A stretch of 39,774 nt of DNA, taken from contig JAITGI010000027.1 in assembly GCA_031280785.1 (NCBI GenBank), positions 1-39,774 of the forward strand, given 5' to 3'. Every line of letters starts with the position of its first letter. Position 1 is the first letter of the stretch. Shown here one piece after another: positions 8,566 through 16,823 of this stretch. The translations under genes were made by a program, and so were the position numbers. Below the pieces are notes generated by a model. It was not told the DNA's origin, made no database searches, and saw nothing but the letters and a program-made list of their open reading frames with translations. Source of the DNA: Candidatus Nomurabacteria bacterium (GTDB lineage: Bacteria > Patescibacteriota > Saccharimonadia > Saccharimonadales > Saccharimonadaceae).

Positions 8566-9393
8566 ATGTCCGTTCGCGCCCAAACATCGCCCGGCAAAAC
8601 GACGCCGAAACCCGACAAATCGCTGGGGCAGCATTGGCTAAGGGACGAGGCGGTTTTGAGCGCGATCGCCGATTGCGCCGAGGTTGTGTCCGGCGACACG
8701 GTATTGGAAATTGGTCCGGGGCTGGGCACCTTGACGCGAGTTTTAGCGGCGCGCGCTGGGCGAGTGTTGGCGGTGGAGTTTGACCCGGATTTGGCGGCGA
8801 GGTTGAGCCGGGAGTTTGCGGAGTCCAAAAGTGTCGAAATCATCCCCGGGGATTTTTTGCGATTTGATTTGAGTCGTTTGCCGGCGGGGTATAAAGTCGC
8901 GGCTAATATCCCCTATTATATCACAAATCCCATAATTATGCAACTATTGAGCGCTCGGAACAAGCCGTGCGTGGCGGCGCTGCTCGTCCAGCGCGAAGTC
9001 GCCGAACGTTTGGCGGCAAAGCCCGGCGCGATGTCGATTCTGGCGGTAGCGGCGCAGTTCCACGCCGAAGTCAGCCTGGGACCGGTGGTGCCGGCGCGGC
9101 TGTTTACGCCGCCGCCAAAGGTCGACAGTCAGGTCGTGATTTTACGCCCCCGTCCGAGCGGTCGCGATTTATCGCCAGACCAGGAAAAACTATTTTTCCG
9201 CATCGTCAAAGCCGGCTTTTCAGCGCGCCGCAAAAAGTTACGCACTGCGCTGTCCGGCGGACTAAACACCCCTGTTGCGGAAGCTGAAATACTGTTACAT
9301 ACTGCCGGCATTAACCCAAATCTACGCGCCCAGGACTTGACGATTGAGGATTGGTGTGAGATAATGCAGTCATTCGACAATATCGTTGGATAA
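8566..9393 (+). CDS. rsmA: 16S rRNA dimethyladenosine transferase RsmA/KsgA
   Basis: KSLGQHWLRD, VLEIGPGLGTLTRVLA, VAANIPYYITNPIIMQLL, QREVAERLAAKPG. ATG 8566 preferred over track start 8503. Confidence 0.93.
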   Translation: MSVRAQTSPGKTTPKPDKSLGQHWLRDEAVLSAIADCAEVVSGDTVLEIGPGLGTLTRVLAARAGRVLAVEFDPDLAARLSREFAESKSVEIIPGDFLRFDLSRLPAGYKVAANIPYYITNPIIMQLLSARNKPCVAALLVQREVAERLAAKPGAMSILAVAAQFHAEVSLGPVVPARLFTPPPKVDSQVVILRPRPSGRDLSPDQEKLFFRIVKAGFSARRKKLRTALSGGLNTPVAEAEILLHTAGINPNLRAQDLTIEDWCEIMQSFDNIVG

Positions 9394-9506
9394 ACACGGC
9401 GCAGGTCGGCAAAAGCAATTGCTTTTGTTTCACTCATCAGAGTGAAACGGGTTTAATTCATTGTCGCCGCCCGCGCACATTTACAGTTCACATGGAGGTA
9501 AAAAAA
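9337..9506 (+). promoter_or_regulatory. Cassette A promoter and structured leader
   Basis: TTGACG (9337-9342)-17 nt-GATAAT (9360-9365), inside the rsmA 3' end. P1 ATTCGAC-aatatc-GTTGGAT 9372-9391; P2 palindrome CAAAAGCAATTGCTTTTG 9410-9427; P3 GTTTCACTC-ATCA-GAGTGAAAC 9427-9448; GTCG...ACATTTACAGTT; SD GGAGGT. Confidence 0.7.
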
Positions 9507-9983
9507 ATGGACATATTATCTTTTCAAAACGTAGCTTTAGCCGTAGTTTTAGTTTTAACAATCGTCCAATTTGTCGTTAGTGACAAATGCGACAATATTA
9601 TTGATAGCGTCCGATATATAAAATCGTTCAAGATGATACCTGCTGACGAGGGTCATGTGGTGGGAGAAAAAAAATATATCAATGGCGAAGAAGTATCGAA
9701 AGAGCTCTTTCATGAAGTATCTTTTTTGCGAAGGACGACATTAAAAGCCGCCAACAAATTAGAGGTTTTTCTATTAAGATTTAGACTGGTCGTGTGCGCC
9801 ATATATTCAGGCGTAATTATCACCTTTGTGATAAAATTTTTAATCGATTCTATACTTATCGGCGCAGTTATTTTTTTAGTGTTATTAGTTATGAACTTTA
9901 TGTTTAATACTAAAAGTGAAATCTTAAAATATGTTAATCTCCTAAAAGAGCAACAACCCGACAACGCCGGAAAACCCGACTAA
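9507..9983 (+). CDS. Orphan multi-TM protein (cassette A)
   Basis: ATG 9507 after SD GGAGGT; hydrophobic N-terminal segment and two C-terminal TMs; ends ...KPD* inside the terminator. Confidence 0.65.
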   Translation: MDILSFQNVALAVVLVLTIVQFVVSDKCDNIIDSVRYIKSFKMIPADEGHVVGEKKYINGEEVSKELFHEVSFLRRTTLKAANKLEVFLLRFRLVVCAIYSGVIITFVIKFLIDSILIGAVIFLVLLVMNFMFNTKSEILKYVNLLKEQQPDNAGKPD

Positions 9984-9996
9984 GTCGGGTTTTTTC
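9971..9996 (+). terminator. Intrinsic terminator with the stop codon in its loop (cassette A)
   Basis: AAAACCCGAC-TAA-GTCGGGTTTTTTC; TAA 9981-9983 is the stop codon. Confidence 0.88.
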
Positions 9997-10025
9997 TATC
10001 TATACACACAGGGAAAGGCGCATTA

Positions 10026-10202
10026 TTGACTTATCGGCTCAGGCGTGACACAATGTTAGTGTTAGATATTCATTTCGAATATCACGAAGAGTTTGACCGG
10101 GCAAAAGGAATTTCTTTTGCATCACTCGCTTGAAGTCATGCAATCTAGATTCATCGTCGTTGGTCATGGCACATTTACAGTTTTTTTAGGAGGTGCAAAA
10201 AA
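10026..10202 (+). promoter_or_regulatory. Cassette B promoter and structured leader
   Basis: TTGACT (10026)-17 nt-CACAAT (10049); P1 GATATTC-ATTTC-GAATATC 10065-10083; P2 GCAAAAGGAATTTCTTTTGC 10101-10120; P3 TGCATcACT-CGCTTGA-AGTcATGCA 10118-10142; ATCGTCG...GCACATTTACAGTT; SD AGGAGGT. Confidence 0.7.
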
Positions 10203-10598
10203 ATGGATACCATTATAATAGTTATAGGCATAATGTTTCTTATTGCTTTATCACCACAAAAGGAGCATTTTATTAATTTTTGGCTGATGGGTATGGCTGA
10301 AACTAGGGAAGAAGAAAAGTATGCATGGAAGGAGTTTGAGAAATTACGAAACCTGCGATCCAGATTGATTTTTGCGGCTGCAGCTTGCGCCATGGCTATA
10401 TTTTTCGTGAGAAGTTTTAACATAGGGAATACTGTGACCATTTTTAGTATAGACTATAATGTGGTCATTACTATTTTTCTATATGTTGCTACAATGATAT
10501 TGTTATTAGCTGTAATAATAAATAAAATAAAAACATATTTATTCTACGGTCGCCGGGCAAGAAGAAGAAAAAAGCTGAGTAATATAAAACCCGACTAA
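10203..10598 (+). CDS. Orphan multi-TM protein (cassette B)
   Basis: SD AGGAGGT upstream; N-terminal TM, charged loop, two C-terminal TMs, ends ...NIKPD*. Confidence 0.65.
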   Translation: MDTIIIVIGIMFLIALSPQKEHFINFWLMGMAETREEEKYAWKEFEKLRNLRSRLIFAAAACAMAIFFVRSFNIGNTVTIFSIDYNVVITIFLYVATMILLLAVIINKIKTYLFYGRRARRRKKLSNIKPD

Positions 10599-10610
10599 GT
10601 CGGGTTTTCT
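10586..10610 (+). terminator. Intrinsic terminator with the stop codon in its loop (cassette B)
   Basis: AAAACCCGAC-TAA-GTCGGGTTTTCT, same 23-nt core as cassette A. Confidence 0.88.
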
Positions 10611-10658
10611 TCTACTCGCACGCACAGCGACAAAAAACAATATGCTAAAATAGTAAAC

Positions 10659-12062
10659 ATGACCAACATCACCGAATATTATTTATTGCATCACCTCGAA
10701 TCGGTGCTGATCTTGTTGCTGATTTTTGTGGTGGCGTATACGATTGCCAAGACTTCGATTTTGCGCCGGCTGTATTTGCCGGTGGCGTTGGTGGCGGGGA
10801 TTATTATTCTGGCGGTGGGACCGCAAGTGCTGGGGCGGTGGCACCCGGAGCTCGCGCTGCCGGCGGATTTTTACACGACATGGGCGCCGCTGCCGGGGGT
10901 GCTCATCAATATCGTTTTTGCCTGTCTGTTCCTGGGGCATCCGGCGCTGAAACTGCGCCAGATGTGGAGCTTGTCGGGGCGGCAAATTGCCTTTGGGCAG
11001 ATGGTGGCGTGGGGGCAGTATCTGGTCGGCGGGCTGGTGGCGCTGTTGCTGCTGATACCGCTGTTCGGCGACACGCCGCTGGTTGCCAGCCTGTTGGAAA
11101 TCAGTTTCGAAGGCGGTCACGGCACGGTGGCGGGGCTGACGCCGGTTTTCAACGACCTGGGTTTTCATGACGGCGCAGCGATGGCGAATGGGCTGGCGAC
11201 GCTCAGCCTGGTTTCGGCGCTGATCATCGGCATTATCCTGATCAACTGGGGTCATCGTCGCGGTCACGCCGAGAAAACTCAGCCGCTGATTCATCGCGAA
11301 AAGCAGCGTTTTTATCACTATACGATTATCCATCGGATTCATTTACAGTATAAGGAAATGCATGATCGGCGCCTGACGGTGCGCAAGCTGGTGCGCCATG
11401 CGTTTTTGGTGATGTTGTCGCTGGGGCTGGGTTTTGGCATTCGGGCGATTTTGATCGCCATCGAGGACGCCACCTGGGGTCAAGCCGGGGTAAAGGTTTT
11501 TGGTTACGTGCCGGCGTTCAGTATTTGTCTGTTCGGCGGGCTGATCGTGAACAAGCTATGTTATCGGCTGGGTGTGCGGATTTCCATGACGGCAAATTCG
11601 CTGATTTCGACGCTGTCGCTGGGGATTTTGATTATGACGGCGGTTGGCACGATGTCGCTGGAATTTTTCCGCCAGCCGAACCTGGCGGCGTCGTTCTGGA
11701 TTTTGTTCGTGGCGGGTGCGATTTGGATTTTGGCGGCGGTGCTGATCCTGGCGCGGCGGATTTTTACGCGTTATTGGTTTCATAATGCCATGATTAGCTT
11801 CGGTCAGGCGATGGGTATGACGGCGACGGGGCTACTGTTCGCCCAAATGCTCGACCCGAAAAATCGCACGGGTGCCGTCGAGGCGTTTGGCTATAAACAA
11901 ATGCTGTTCGAGCCGCTGATGGGCGGCGGCTTGGTGACGGCGATGTCGATGCCGCTGATTCTGTTGCTGGGGCTGCCGCTATTCACGCTGATTTGCGGCG
12001 TGATTGCGGTCGGCTGGTTTTTGGCGGGAATTTTCTATTTCCGGCGGCTGTCGTTTGAATGA
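10659..12062 (+). CDS. Sodium/glutamate symporter (GltS) family transporter
   Basis: ISFEGGHGTVAGLTPVFNDLGFHDGAAMANGLATLSLVSALIIGIILINWGHRRG resembles the GltS core motif; about 10 TMs. Confidence 0.75.
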   Translation: MTNITEYYLLHHLESVLILLLIFVVAYTIAKTSILRRLYLPVALVAGIIILAVGPQVLGRWHPELALPADFYTTWAPLPGVLINIVFACLFLGHPALKLRQMWSLSGRQIAFGQMVAWGQYLVGGLVALLLLIPLFGDTPLVASLLEISFEGGHGTVAGLTPVFNDLGFHDGAAMANGLATLSLVSALIIGIILINWGHRRGHAEKTQPLIHREKQRFYHYTIIHRIHLQYKEMHDRRLTVRKLVRHAFLVMLSLGLGFGIRAILIAIEDATWGQAGVKVFGYVPAFSICLFGGLIVNKLCYRLGVRISMTANSLISTLSLGILIMTAVGTMSLEFFRQPNLAASFWILFVAGAIWILAAVLILARRIFTRYWFHNAMISFGQAMGMTATGLLFAQMLDPKNRTGAVEAFGYKQMLFEPLMGGGLVTAMSMPLILLLGLPLFTLICGVIAVGWFLAGIFYFRRLSFE

Positions 12063-12082
12063 GGTGTGATAAAATAGGTGTT

Positions 12083-13513
12083 ATGAAAAAATACATCACG
12101 ACGGCTATTCCGTATCTGAACGCGCGACCGCATATCGGGCACGCCATGGATTATTTGTTGGCGGACGTTTGGGCGCGCCATGAAACCATAGGCGGGCACG
12201 AGGTTCGCATGTCCGCCGGTGCCGACGAGCATGGCACCAAGGTCGAGCAAAAAGCTCGCGAAGCCGGCGTCAGCCCCCAGCAATTCGTCGACGATTTGGC
12301 GCCGACTTTTCGCGTCATGATCGCCAAATTGAACGTCGGCGTGACCGATTATGTCCGCACGTCCGACCCCGAACACGCGCGCCGCTGCCAGGAAATTTGG
12401 CGTCGGCTGGACGCGGCGGGCGTGATTTATAAATCCAAATACCAGGGTTGGTATTGCAGCGGCTGCGAAAGTTTCGTGACCGAAACTGAGGCGCGCGCTA
12501 TGGATTATCAATGCCCGGATCATCAAAAACCACTGGAAAAAGTTTCCGAGGAAAACTATTATTTGCGCGTCAGTAAATTCACCGACCAAATTCGCGAATT
12601 TGTGCGCACGGCGGTCGTGCCGGAATTTCGCGGTCGGGAAATCCTGGAACTGATCAAGGACGGCGCCCAGGACGTCAGTATCAGCCGTCCGCTCGAAAAG
12701 CTGGCGTGGGGCGTGCCGGTGCCGGACGACGACGCCCAAGTCATGTATGTCTGGGTGGATGCGCTTTCCAATTACATCACGGCGCTGAGCTATCCGGACG
12801 ACGATTTCGCCGCTGATTTTTGGCCGGCGCACGTCCAGGTTGTCGGCAAAGACATTTTGCGTTTTCACGCTATCATCTGGCCGGCGATGTTGTTGGCGCT
12901 GGGGCTGAAATTGCCGCGCACGCTGCTGGCGCACGGTTTTATAAATGTTGATAATACTAAAATGAGTAAATCCCTGGGCAACGTGGTTGATCCGATCGAG
13001 CTGGTCGAGCAATACGGCGTCGACGCCGTGCGGTATTTTTTCCTGCGGCATATTCCGACATTCGAGGACGGCGATTACACGACGGAGAAATTCATCGCGG
13101 CGTATAACGGCGAGCTGGCGAATGATCTCGGCAATTTGGTCAGTCGTCTGGCGAATATGATCGACAAATACGACGTGCCCAGCGCTTGGCGGGACAGTCA
13201 ATCGCGCATCGCCGCCGAGGTGGCAGAGTTTCACAAATTTATGAAAAAGTTTGAATATCACCGCGCTTTGGAAACGATTTGGACGGCGGTGCAGTCGTGT
13301 AATCGCTATATCGACGAAACCAAACCGTGGGCGCTGGCGAAAACCGACTCCGCCGAGATGGCGCAAGTTCTGAACGTCCTGTGGGGCGACATCATGATAA
13401 TTCAGGCACTGCTCACACCGTTCCTGCCCGACGCTGCCGCTAAAATTCGTGCGGTTTTCGATGGCGATACTGTCCAGCCGGCGCCGATTCTATTCCCGAA
13501 AGTTGACATATAG
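12083..13513 (+). CDS. metG: Methionyl-tRNA synthetase
   Basis: MKKYITTAIPYLNARPHIGHAMDYLLADVWAR; WYCSGCESF; DNTKMSKSLGNVVDP (KMSKS). In-frame ATG 12083 preferred. Confidence 0.96.
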   Translation: MKKYITTAIPYLNARPHIGHAMDYLLADVWARHETIGGHEVRMSAGADEHGTKVEQKAREAGVSPQQFVDDLAPTFRVMIAKLNVGVTDYVRTSDPEHARRCQEIWRRLDAAGVIYKSKYQGWYCSGCESFVTETEARAMDYQCPDHQKPLEKVSEENYYLRVSKFTDQIREFVRTAVVPEFRGREILELIKDGAQDVSISRPLEKLAWGVPVPDDDAQVMYVWVDALSNYITALSYPDDDFAADFWPAHVQVVGKDILRFHAIIWPAMLLALGLKLPRTLLAHGFINVDNTKMSKSLGNVVDPIELVEQYGVDAVRYFFLRHIPTFEDGDYTTEKFIAAYNGELANDLGNLVSRLANMIDKYDVPSAWRDSQSRIAAEVAEFHKFMKKFEYHRALETIWTAVQSCNRYIDETKPWALAKTDSAEMAQVLNVLWGDIMIIQALLTPFLPDAAAKIRAVFDGDTVQPAPILFPKVDI

Positions 13514-13673
13514 TGTTGGCTATGATACAATGATAGTGACGCAATGTGAATCGCGTCGGTTTGTGGCATAAACACTAGTGTTTAGTATTAGCCTTTATGG
13601 CTAATACCTATTCATTTTGTTGTTTATCGTCGCTGACCGCAATTATTTCCGGAGTTTGACAGGAGGTGTCATA
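13503..13673 (+). promoter_or_regulatory. Cassette C promoter and structured leader
   Basis: TTGACA (13503-13508, inside the metG 3' end)-17 nt-TACAAT (13526-13531); P1 GACGC...GCGTC 13538-13557; P2 AAACACTAGTGTTT 13570-13583; P3 GTATTAGCC-TTTAT-GGCTAATAC 13585-13607; TATCGTCGCTGACCG; SD AGGAGGT. Confidence 0.68.
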
Positions 13674-13964
13674 ATGAAAAGCCGGGACGAACTTTTGATT
13701 AAAACCAGGGAAGACGCAGAGAAGTTGATTGCGCAAGTTTTACTAGCGCTTAATATCCCAAAGAATGGGCTTGAGGAGGAAGTGCTTAAATCATCTATGG
13801 AGTTCTGGGACCACGAGTATCATGAAATTACGTCCAAAGAGGATATGGCGCCTGAACTTGCGGCGCGGAGCACTACGGTTCTTGTCATGATAGTGATATT
13901 CGGCGGGAGTTACGGCTCAACTACGATCGACGCATCGATGTACGTGCTGAACAAACTTCTTTAA
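13674..13964 (+). CDS. Orphan small protein (cassette C)
   Basis: ATG 13674 after SD ACAGGAGGTGTC; 96 aa MKSRDELLIKTREDAEKLIAQVLLAL... Confidence 0.6.
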   Translation: MKSRDELLIKTREDAEKLIAQVLLALNIPKNGLEEEVLKSSMEFWDHEYHEITSKEDMAPELAARSTTVLVMIVIFGGSYGSTTIDASMYVLNKLL

Positions 13965-13977
13965 CTAGTCTTTACCA

Positions 13978-14005
13978 CTACCCCGTCAACCATGGCGGGG
14001 TTTTA
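13978..14005 (+). terminator. Intrinsic terminator (cassette C)
   Basis: ACCCCG-tcaaccatgg-CGGGGTTTT. Confidence 0.65.
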
Positions 14006-14022
14006 AAATTTGTCACCGACAT

Positions 14023-14129
14023 TTGCAAAAAGTAAAAAATAGTTATATAATGCCAACAATTCACGGGGCAATCCGGCTTTTTGTGAACGAAACTTGAAAA
14101 GTTATTGTTTTTCCGAAGGAGGTGGAAAA
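14023..14129 (+). promoter_or_regulatory. Cassette D promoter and leader
   Basis: TTGCAA (14023)-17 nt-TATAAT (14046-14051); stem TTCAC...GTGAA 14060-14087; SD AGGAGGT before ATG 14130. Confidence 0.6.
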
Positions 14130-14264
14130 ATGTTTTCTATAATCAGAGTGCTCGAAATACCGAGCACCATCGGCAATATCCTATTTGCCGTTGCCGCAGT
14201 AAGCGTTGTCACTGAAATTATCGTGACGAGGCTTGCGAAAAAAAGGAGGACAAAAAATGGGTAG
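14130..14264 (+). CDS. 44-aa single-TM peptide (cassette D, ORF 1)
   Basis: MFSIIRVLEIPSTIGNILFAVAAVSVVTEIIVTRLAKKRRTKNG*; SD GAAGGAGGTGG. Below the ORF-track size cutoff. Confidence 0.6.
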   Translation: MFSIIRVLEIPSTIGNILFAVAAVSVVTEIIVTRLAKKRRTKNG

Positions 14265-14388
14265 CGTCTATGCCTGCGCAATTACTATTGCGTTTTTTGC
14301 AGTTATAGCGTTCACTGCGCTCGGCATCGTTGCTCATACTATGATCGCGCGGTGGAAGAAAAAAGGAGGCGACCACGATGTTTCATAA
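14257..14388 (+). CDS. 43-aa single-TM peptide (cassette D, ORF 2)
   Basis: MGSVYACAITIAFFAVIAFTALGIVAHTMIARWKKKGGDHDVS*; SD AAAGGAGG inside ORF 1; 8-nt overlap. Below the ORF-track cutoff. Confidence 0.6.
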   Translation: MGSVYACAITIAFFAVIAFTALGIVAHTMIARWKKKGGDHDVS

Positions 14389-14770
14389 TTTTGATTGGCA
14401 ACTAGCCGCTCAAATTATAGGAGCGGCTTTTTTCGTCGGCGCAATGTTTGCGGTGGTATCAATATTACTGATGTATTGTGCATTTTTCCGCACAAATACT
14501 CGGCAGAAATTCGCGCCATATTTGCGGGCGTATGACTTGATACCGGTATTCACATTTCTCTTCGGATTCGGATTTGGAATAATCGTGATATTCCGGGAGA
14601 GATTTCCCATGTCTGACGATTGGGCAGGAGGATTAAAGCCCGTAGTGTTTTTTGTGATTGCCATCGCAATCACGTTTTTGGGCATGTTTATTCGAGATTA
14701 CTCGAGTGACATGCGTCGCTTGGCAAATGATGCCAAACGGGCTGCTGAGAGAAGGGAGGAGCCAACATAA
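14378..14770 (+). CDS. 130-aa multi-TM orphan protein (cassette D, ORF 3)
   Basis: SD AAAGGAGG inside ORF 2; 11-nt overlap with ORF 2; three hydrophobic segments and a basic C-terminus. Confidence 0.65.
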   Translation: MFHNFDWQLAAQIIGAAFFVGAMFAVVSILLMYCAFFRTNTRQKFAPYLRAYDLIPVFTFLFGFGFGIIVIFRERFPMSDDWAGGLKPVVFFVIAIAITFLGMFIRDYSSDMRRLANDAKRAAERREEPT

Positions 14771-14782
14771 CAATAACTTCAC

Positions 14783-14821
14783 AAAACCCGCCATTTGATA
14801 ATTTCAAACGGCGGGTTTTTC
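14783..14821 (+). terminator. Intrinsic terminator (cassette D)
   Basis: AAAACCCGCC-aTTTGA-taat-TTCAAAc-GGCGGGTTTTT. Confidence 0.88.
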
Positions 14822-14836
14822 ACGTATAATGGGCGT

Positions 14837-15619
14837 ATGAATTTAATTGATACACATTGCCACATCCATGACACGGATTTTGGTTTGGCGGTCGAGCCGG
14901 TTTTGGCGGCGGCGCGCGCGGCTGGCGTGGGGCGCGTCATCACGGTCGGGACCGACGTGGCGAACTCGCGCGCTGCGGTGGAATTTGCGGCGGTGCACGA
15001 CGGCGTTTTTGCCGTCATCGGCATTCATCCGGGCGAGGCGCCGCGTGGCACGCTGGACGAGCTGGACGAGATTGTCAAGAATAACCAGTCGGAGGCGAGC
15101 AAATTACTTGGGCTGGGTGATATCGGACTTGATTATCATCGGGGGCGCGACGATCGCAGCGCGCAGATAAAATTGTTCGAAGCGCAGCTGGATTTGGCGA
15201 CGAGATATGATTTGCCGGTGAGTTTTCATGTCCGCGAGGCATTTGATGATTTCTGGGCTATTTTCGACAGTTTTCCGTGTCGGGGGACTTTGCACAGCTT
15301 TACCGACAACGTGACAAATATGGAAAAGGCGTTATCGCGCGGGCTACTGATCAGCCTGAACGGGATTTTGACGTTTAATCGGCAGGCGGATTTGGACGTG
15401 GTTTTCGACGCTGTGCCCATGGGTCGAATCTTACTGGAAACCGACGCGCCGTTCCTGGCGCCGCACCCGCATCGCGGCAAAATCAATCAGCCAGCGTATG
15501 TCGCTGACATCGCGGCGTGCCTGGCGCAGCGCCGCAAAATGGCCGTCGCCGACATCGCCGAGATCACCACCCGAAACGCCGAAAAACTATTTAGCAAAAA
15601 ACTCTTGTCGAATGTTTGA
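14837..15619 (+). CDS. tatD: TatD family metal-dependent hydrolase
   Basis: MNLIDTHCHIHD...VIGIHPGEAP...LGLGDIGLDYH...HVREA...LHSFTD...ILLETDAPFLAPHPHRGKINQP. Leaderless: TATAAT 6 nt before ATG 14837. Confidence 0.92.
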   Translation: MNLIDTHCHIHDTDFGLAVEPVLAAARAAGVGRVITVGTDVANSRAAVEFAAVHDGVFAVIGIHPGEAPRGTLDELDEIVKNNQSEASKLLGLGDIGLDYHRGRDDRSAQIKLFEAQLDLATRYDLPVSFHVREAFDDFWAIFDSFPCRGTLHSFTDNVTNMEKALSRGLLISLNGILTFNRQADLDVVFDAVPMGRILLETDAPFLAPHPHRGKINQPAYVADIAACLAQRRKMAVADIAEITTRNAEKLFSKKLLSNV

Positions 15620-15659
15620 GCGGCTGGTATAATTAGCATAACTGTAAAATAGGGGGAAG

Positions 15660-16292
15660 ATGAAAGATCTCGACGGCATAAAATTAGATAATCTGTGGCG
15701 CGAACGAGAAGGGCTAGGTCCAGGGTCGGGTGACGAAAGGAAACCTGCTGAGCCGCCTCGCGAGAGCGAAAATCAGTCTAACGACGGATTGACCGCGAAA
15801 AGTGAGCCAGCTATGGTTGATGTCGGTAAAAAAAATGAAACTCCGCGAAAATCTGAGTCGGGCGAGGCGCCAAAAGCTCCAAAAAAGCGCAATGTATCGA
15901 AGCCGTTGCTTGTGGCTCTGGTCGTCCTGGTCATCTGCGGTCTGGCGACGCTCGTCGTGTTGCAATACCAGGAAAACCAGCGTCTGCGCGACCCGCAACA
16001 GGTAGCGGCTGAAGCCGAGAAAGCTAACAGCGACCTGTTGGGTAAGGTTTCGAGGCTGATCCAGCTGCCCAGCTCGACGCCGATAATCTATGCCGTGTCC
16101 GACAAGGAAGCGGATGATTCCAAACAGATGGCGACTTCGTTAGGCGTGACGCTGGAAAACGAGGATAAAATTATTATTTACTCCGAGGATAAAATGTTCA
16201 TAGTCTATCGTCCGAACGAGGATCGCGTCATCAAATCCGGTCCGATCGCCATCACCGCAGCAGATGAAGGGGCTACTACCAAAGAGCCGTGA
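15660..16292 (+). CDS. Single-TM hypothetical protein
   Basis: Charged N-terminus, TM KPLLVALVVLVICGLATLVVL, then a soluble domain; AGGGGGAAG upstream. Confidence 0.6.
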   Translation: MKDLDGIKLDNLWREREGLGPGSGDERKPAEPPRESENQSNDGLTAKSEPAMVDVGKKNETPRKSESGEAPKAPKKRNVSKPLLVALVVLVICGLATLVVLQYQENQRLRDPQQVAAEAEKANSDLLGKVSRLIQLPSSTPIIYAVSDKEADDSKQMATSLGVTLENEDKIIIYSEDKMFIVYRPNEDRVIKSGPIAITAADEGATTKEP

Positions 16293-16372
16293 ACGCGACG
16301 GTCGAGTAGTTGGCTTCTGTGTCAAATTTGCTAAAATCATAAAAGTCTGCTAAAATTGCAAAGTTAAATTAT

Positions 16373-16435
16373 AAGTTTCACGCGGGCGTTGGCGATAGGT
16401 TCGCCGCGCGGCAAAAACGCGTGTGAAAGGAAAAT
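16373..16435 (+). promoter_or_regulatory. Candidate structured leader of rplU (L21)
   Basis: TTTCACGCG...CGCGTGTGAAA outer stem enclosing GGCGA-taggt-TCGCC, immediately 5' of the L21 start. Confidence 0.4.
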
Positions 16436-16747
16436 ATGAAAGCAGTAATCGTGAGCGGCGGTAAGCAATACTTGGTCGCCGAAGGGGAAAAAGTCCAAGT
16501 CGATTTGATCGACGGGGCGAAGGCGGGCGACAAACTGGACTTCGCGCCACTGATGTTGGTGGACGGCGACAAATCAAAGGTTGGCACACCAGAGGTCGCG
16601 GGCGCGAAAGTCAGCGCCAAAATCGTCGAGCCGGAAATCAAGGGCGACAAAGTCCGCTATATCCGCTACAAGAGCAAAAAACGCGTCCACACCGAAGGTG
16701 GTCACCGGCAGCGGTATTCGGTGATTGAAATCACAGCGATAAAATAA
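16436..16747 (+). CDS. rplU: 50S ribosomal protein L21
   Basis: MKAVIVSGGKQYLVAEGEKVQVDLI...VRYIRYKSKKRVHTEGGHRQRYSVIEI. Confidence 0.95.
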   Translation: MKAVIVSGGKQYLVAEGEKVQVDLIDGAKAGDKLDFAPLMLVDGDKSKVGTPEVAGAKVSAKIVEPEIKGDKVRYIRYKSKKRVHTEGGHRQRYSVIEITAIK

Positions 16748-16823
16748 TCTAATGAGACCAGCGACGGAATAACAAAACCCGCAAAATTTGGTCGGCTATT
16801 CCGTTAATGCTACAATATTAGCC

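Noticed and set aside
9427-9448. GTTTCAC...GTGAAAC arms resembling parS half sites
   Set aside because: Half sites are separated by extra bases (TCATCAGA) rather than forming TGTTTCACGTGAAACA, and the element fits the P3 stem-loop of cassette A. No canonical parS seen in the window despite parAB.
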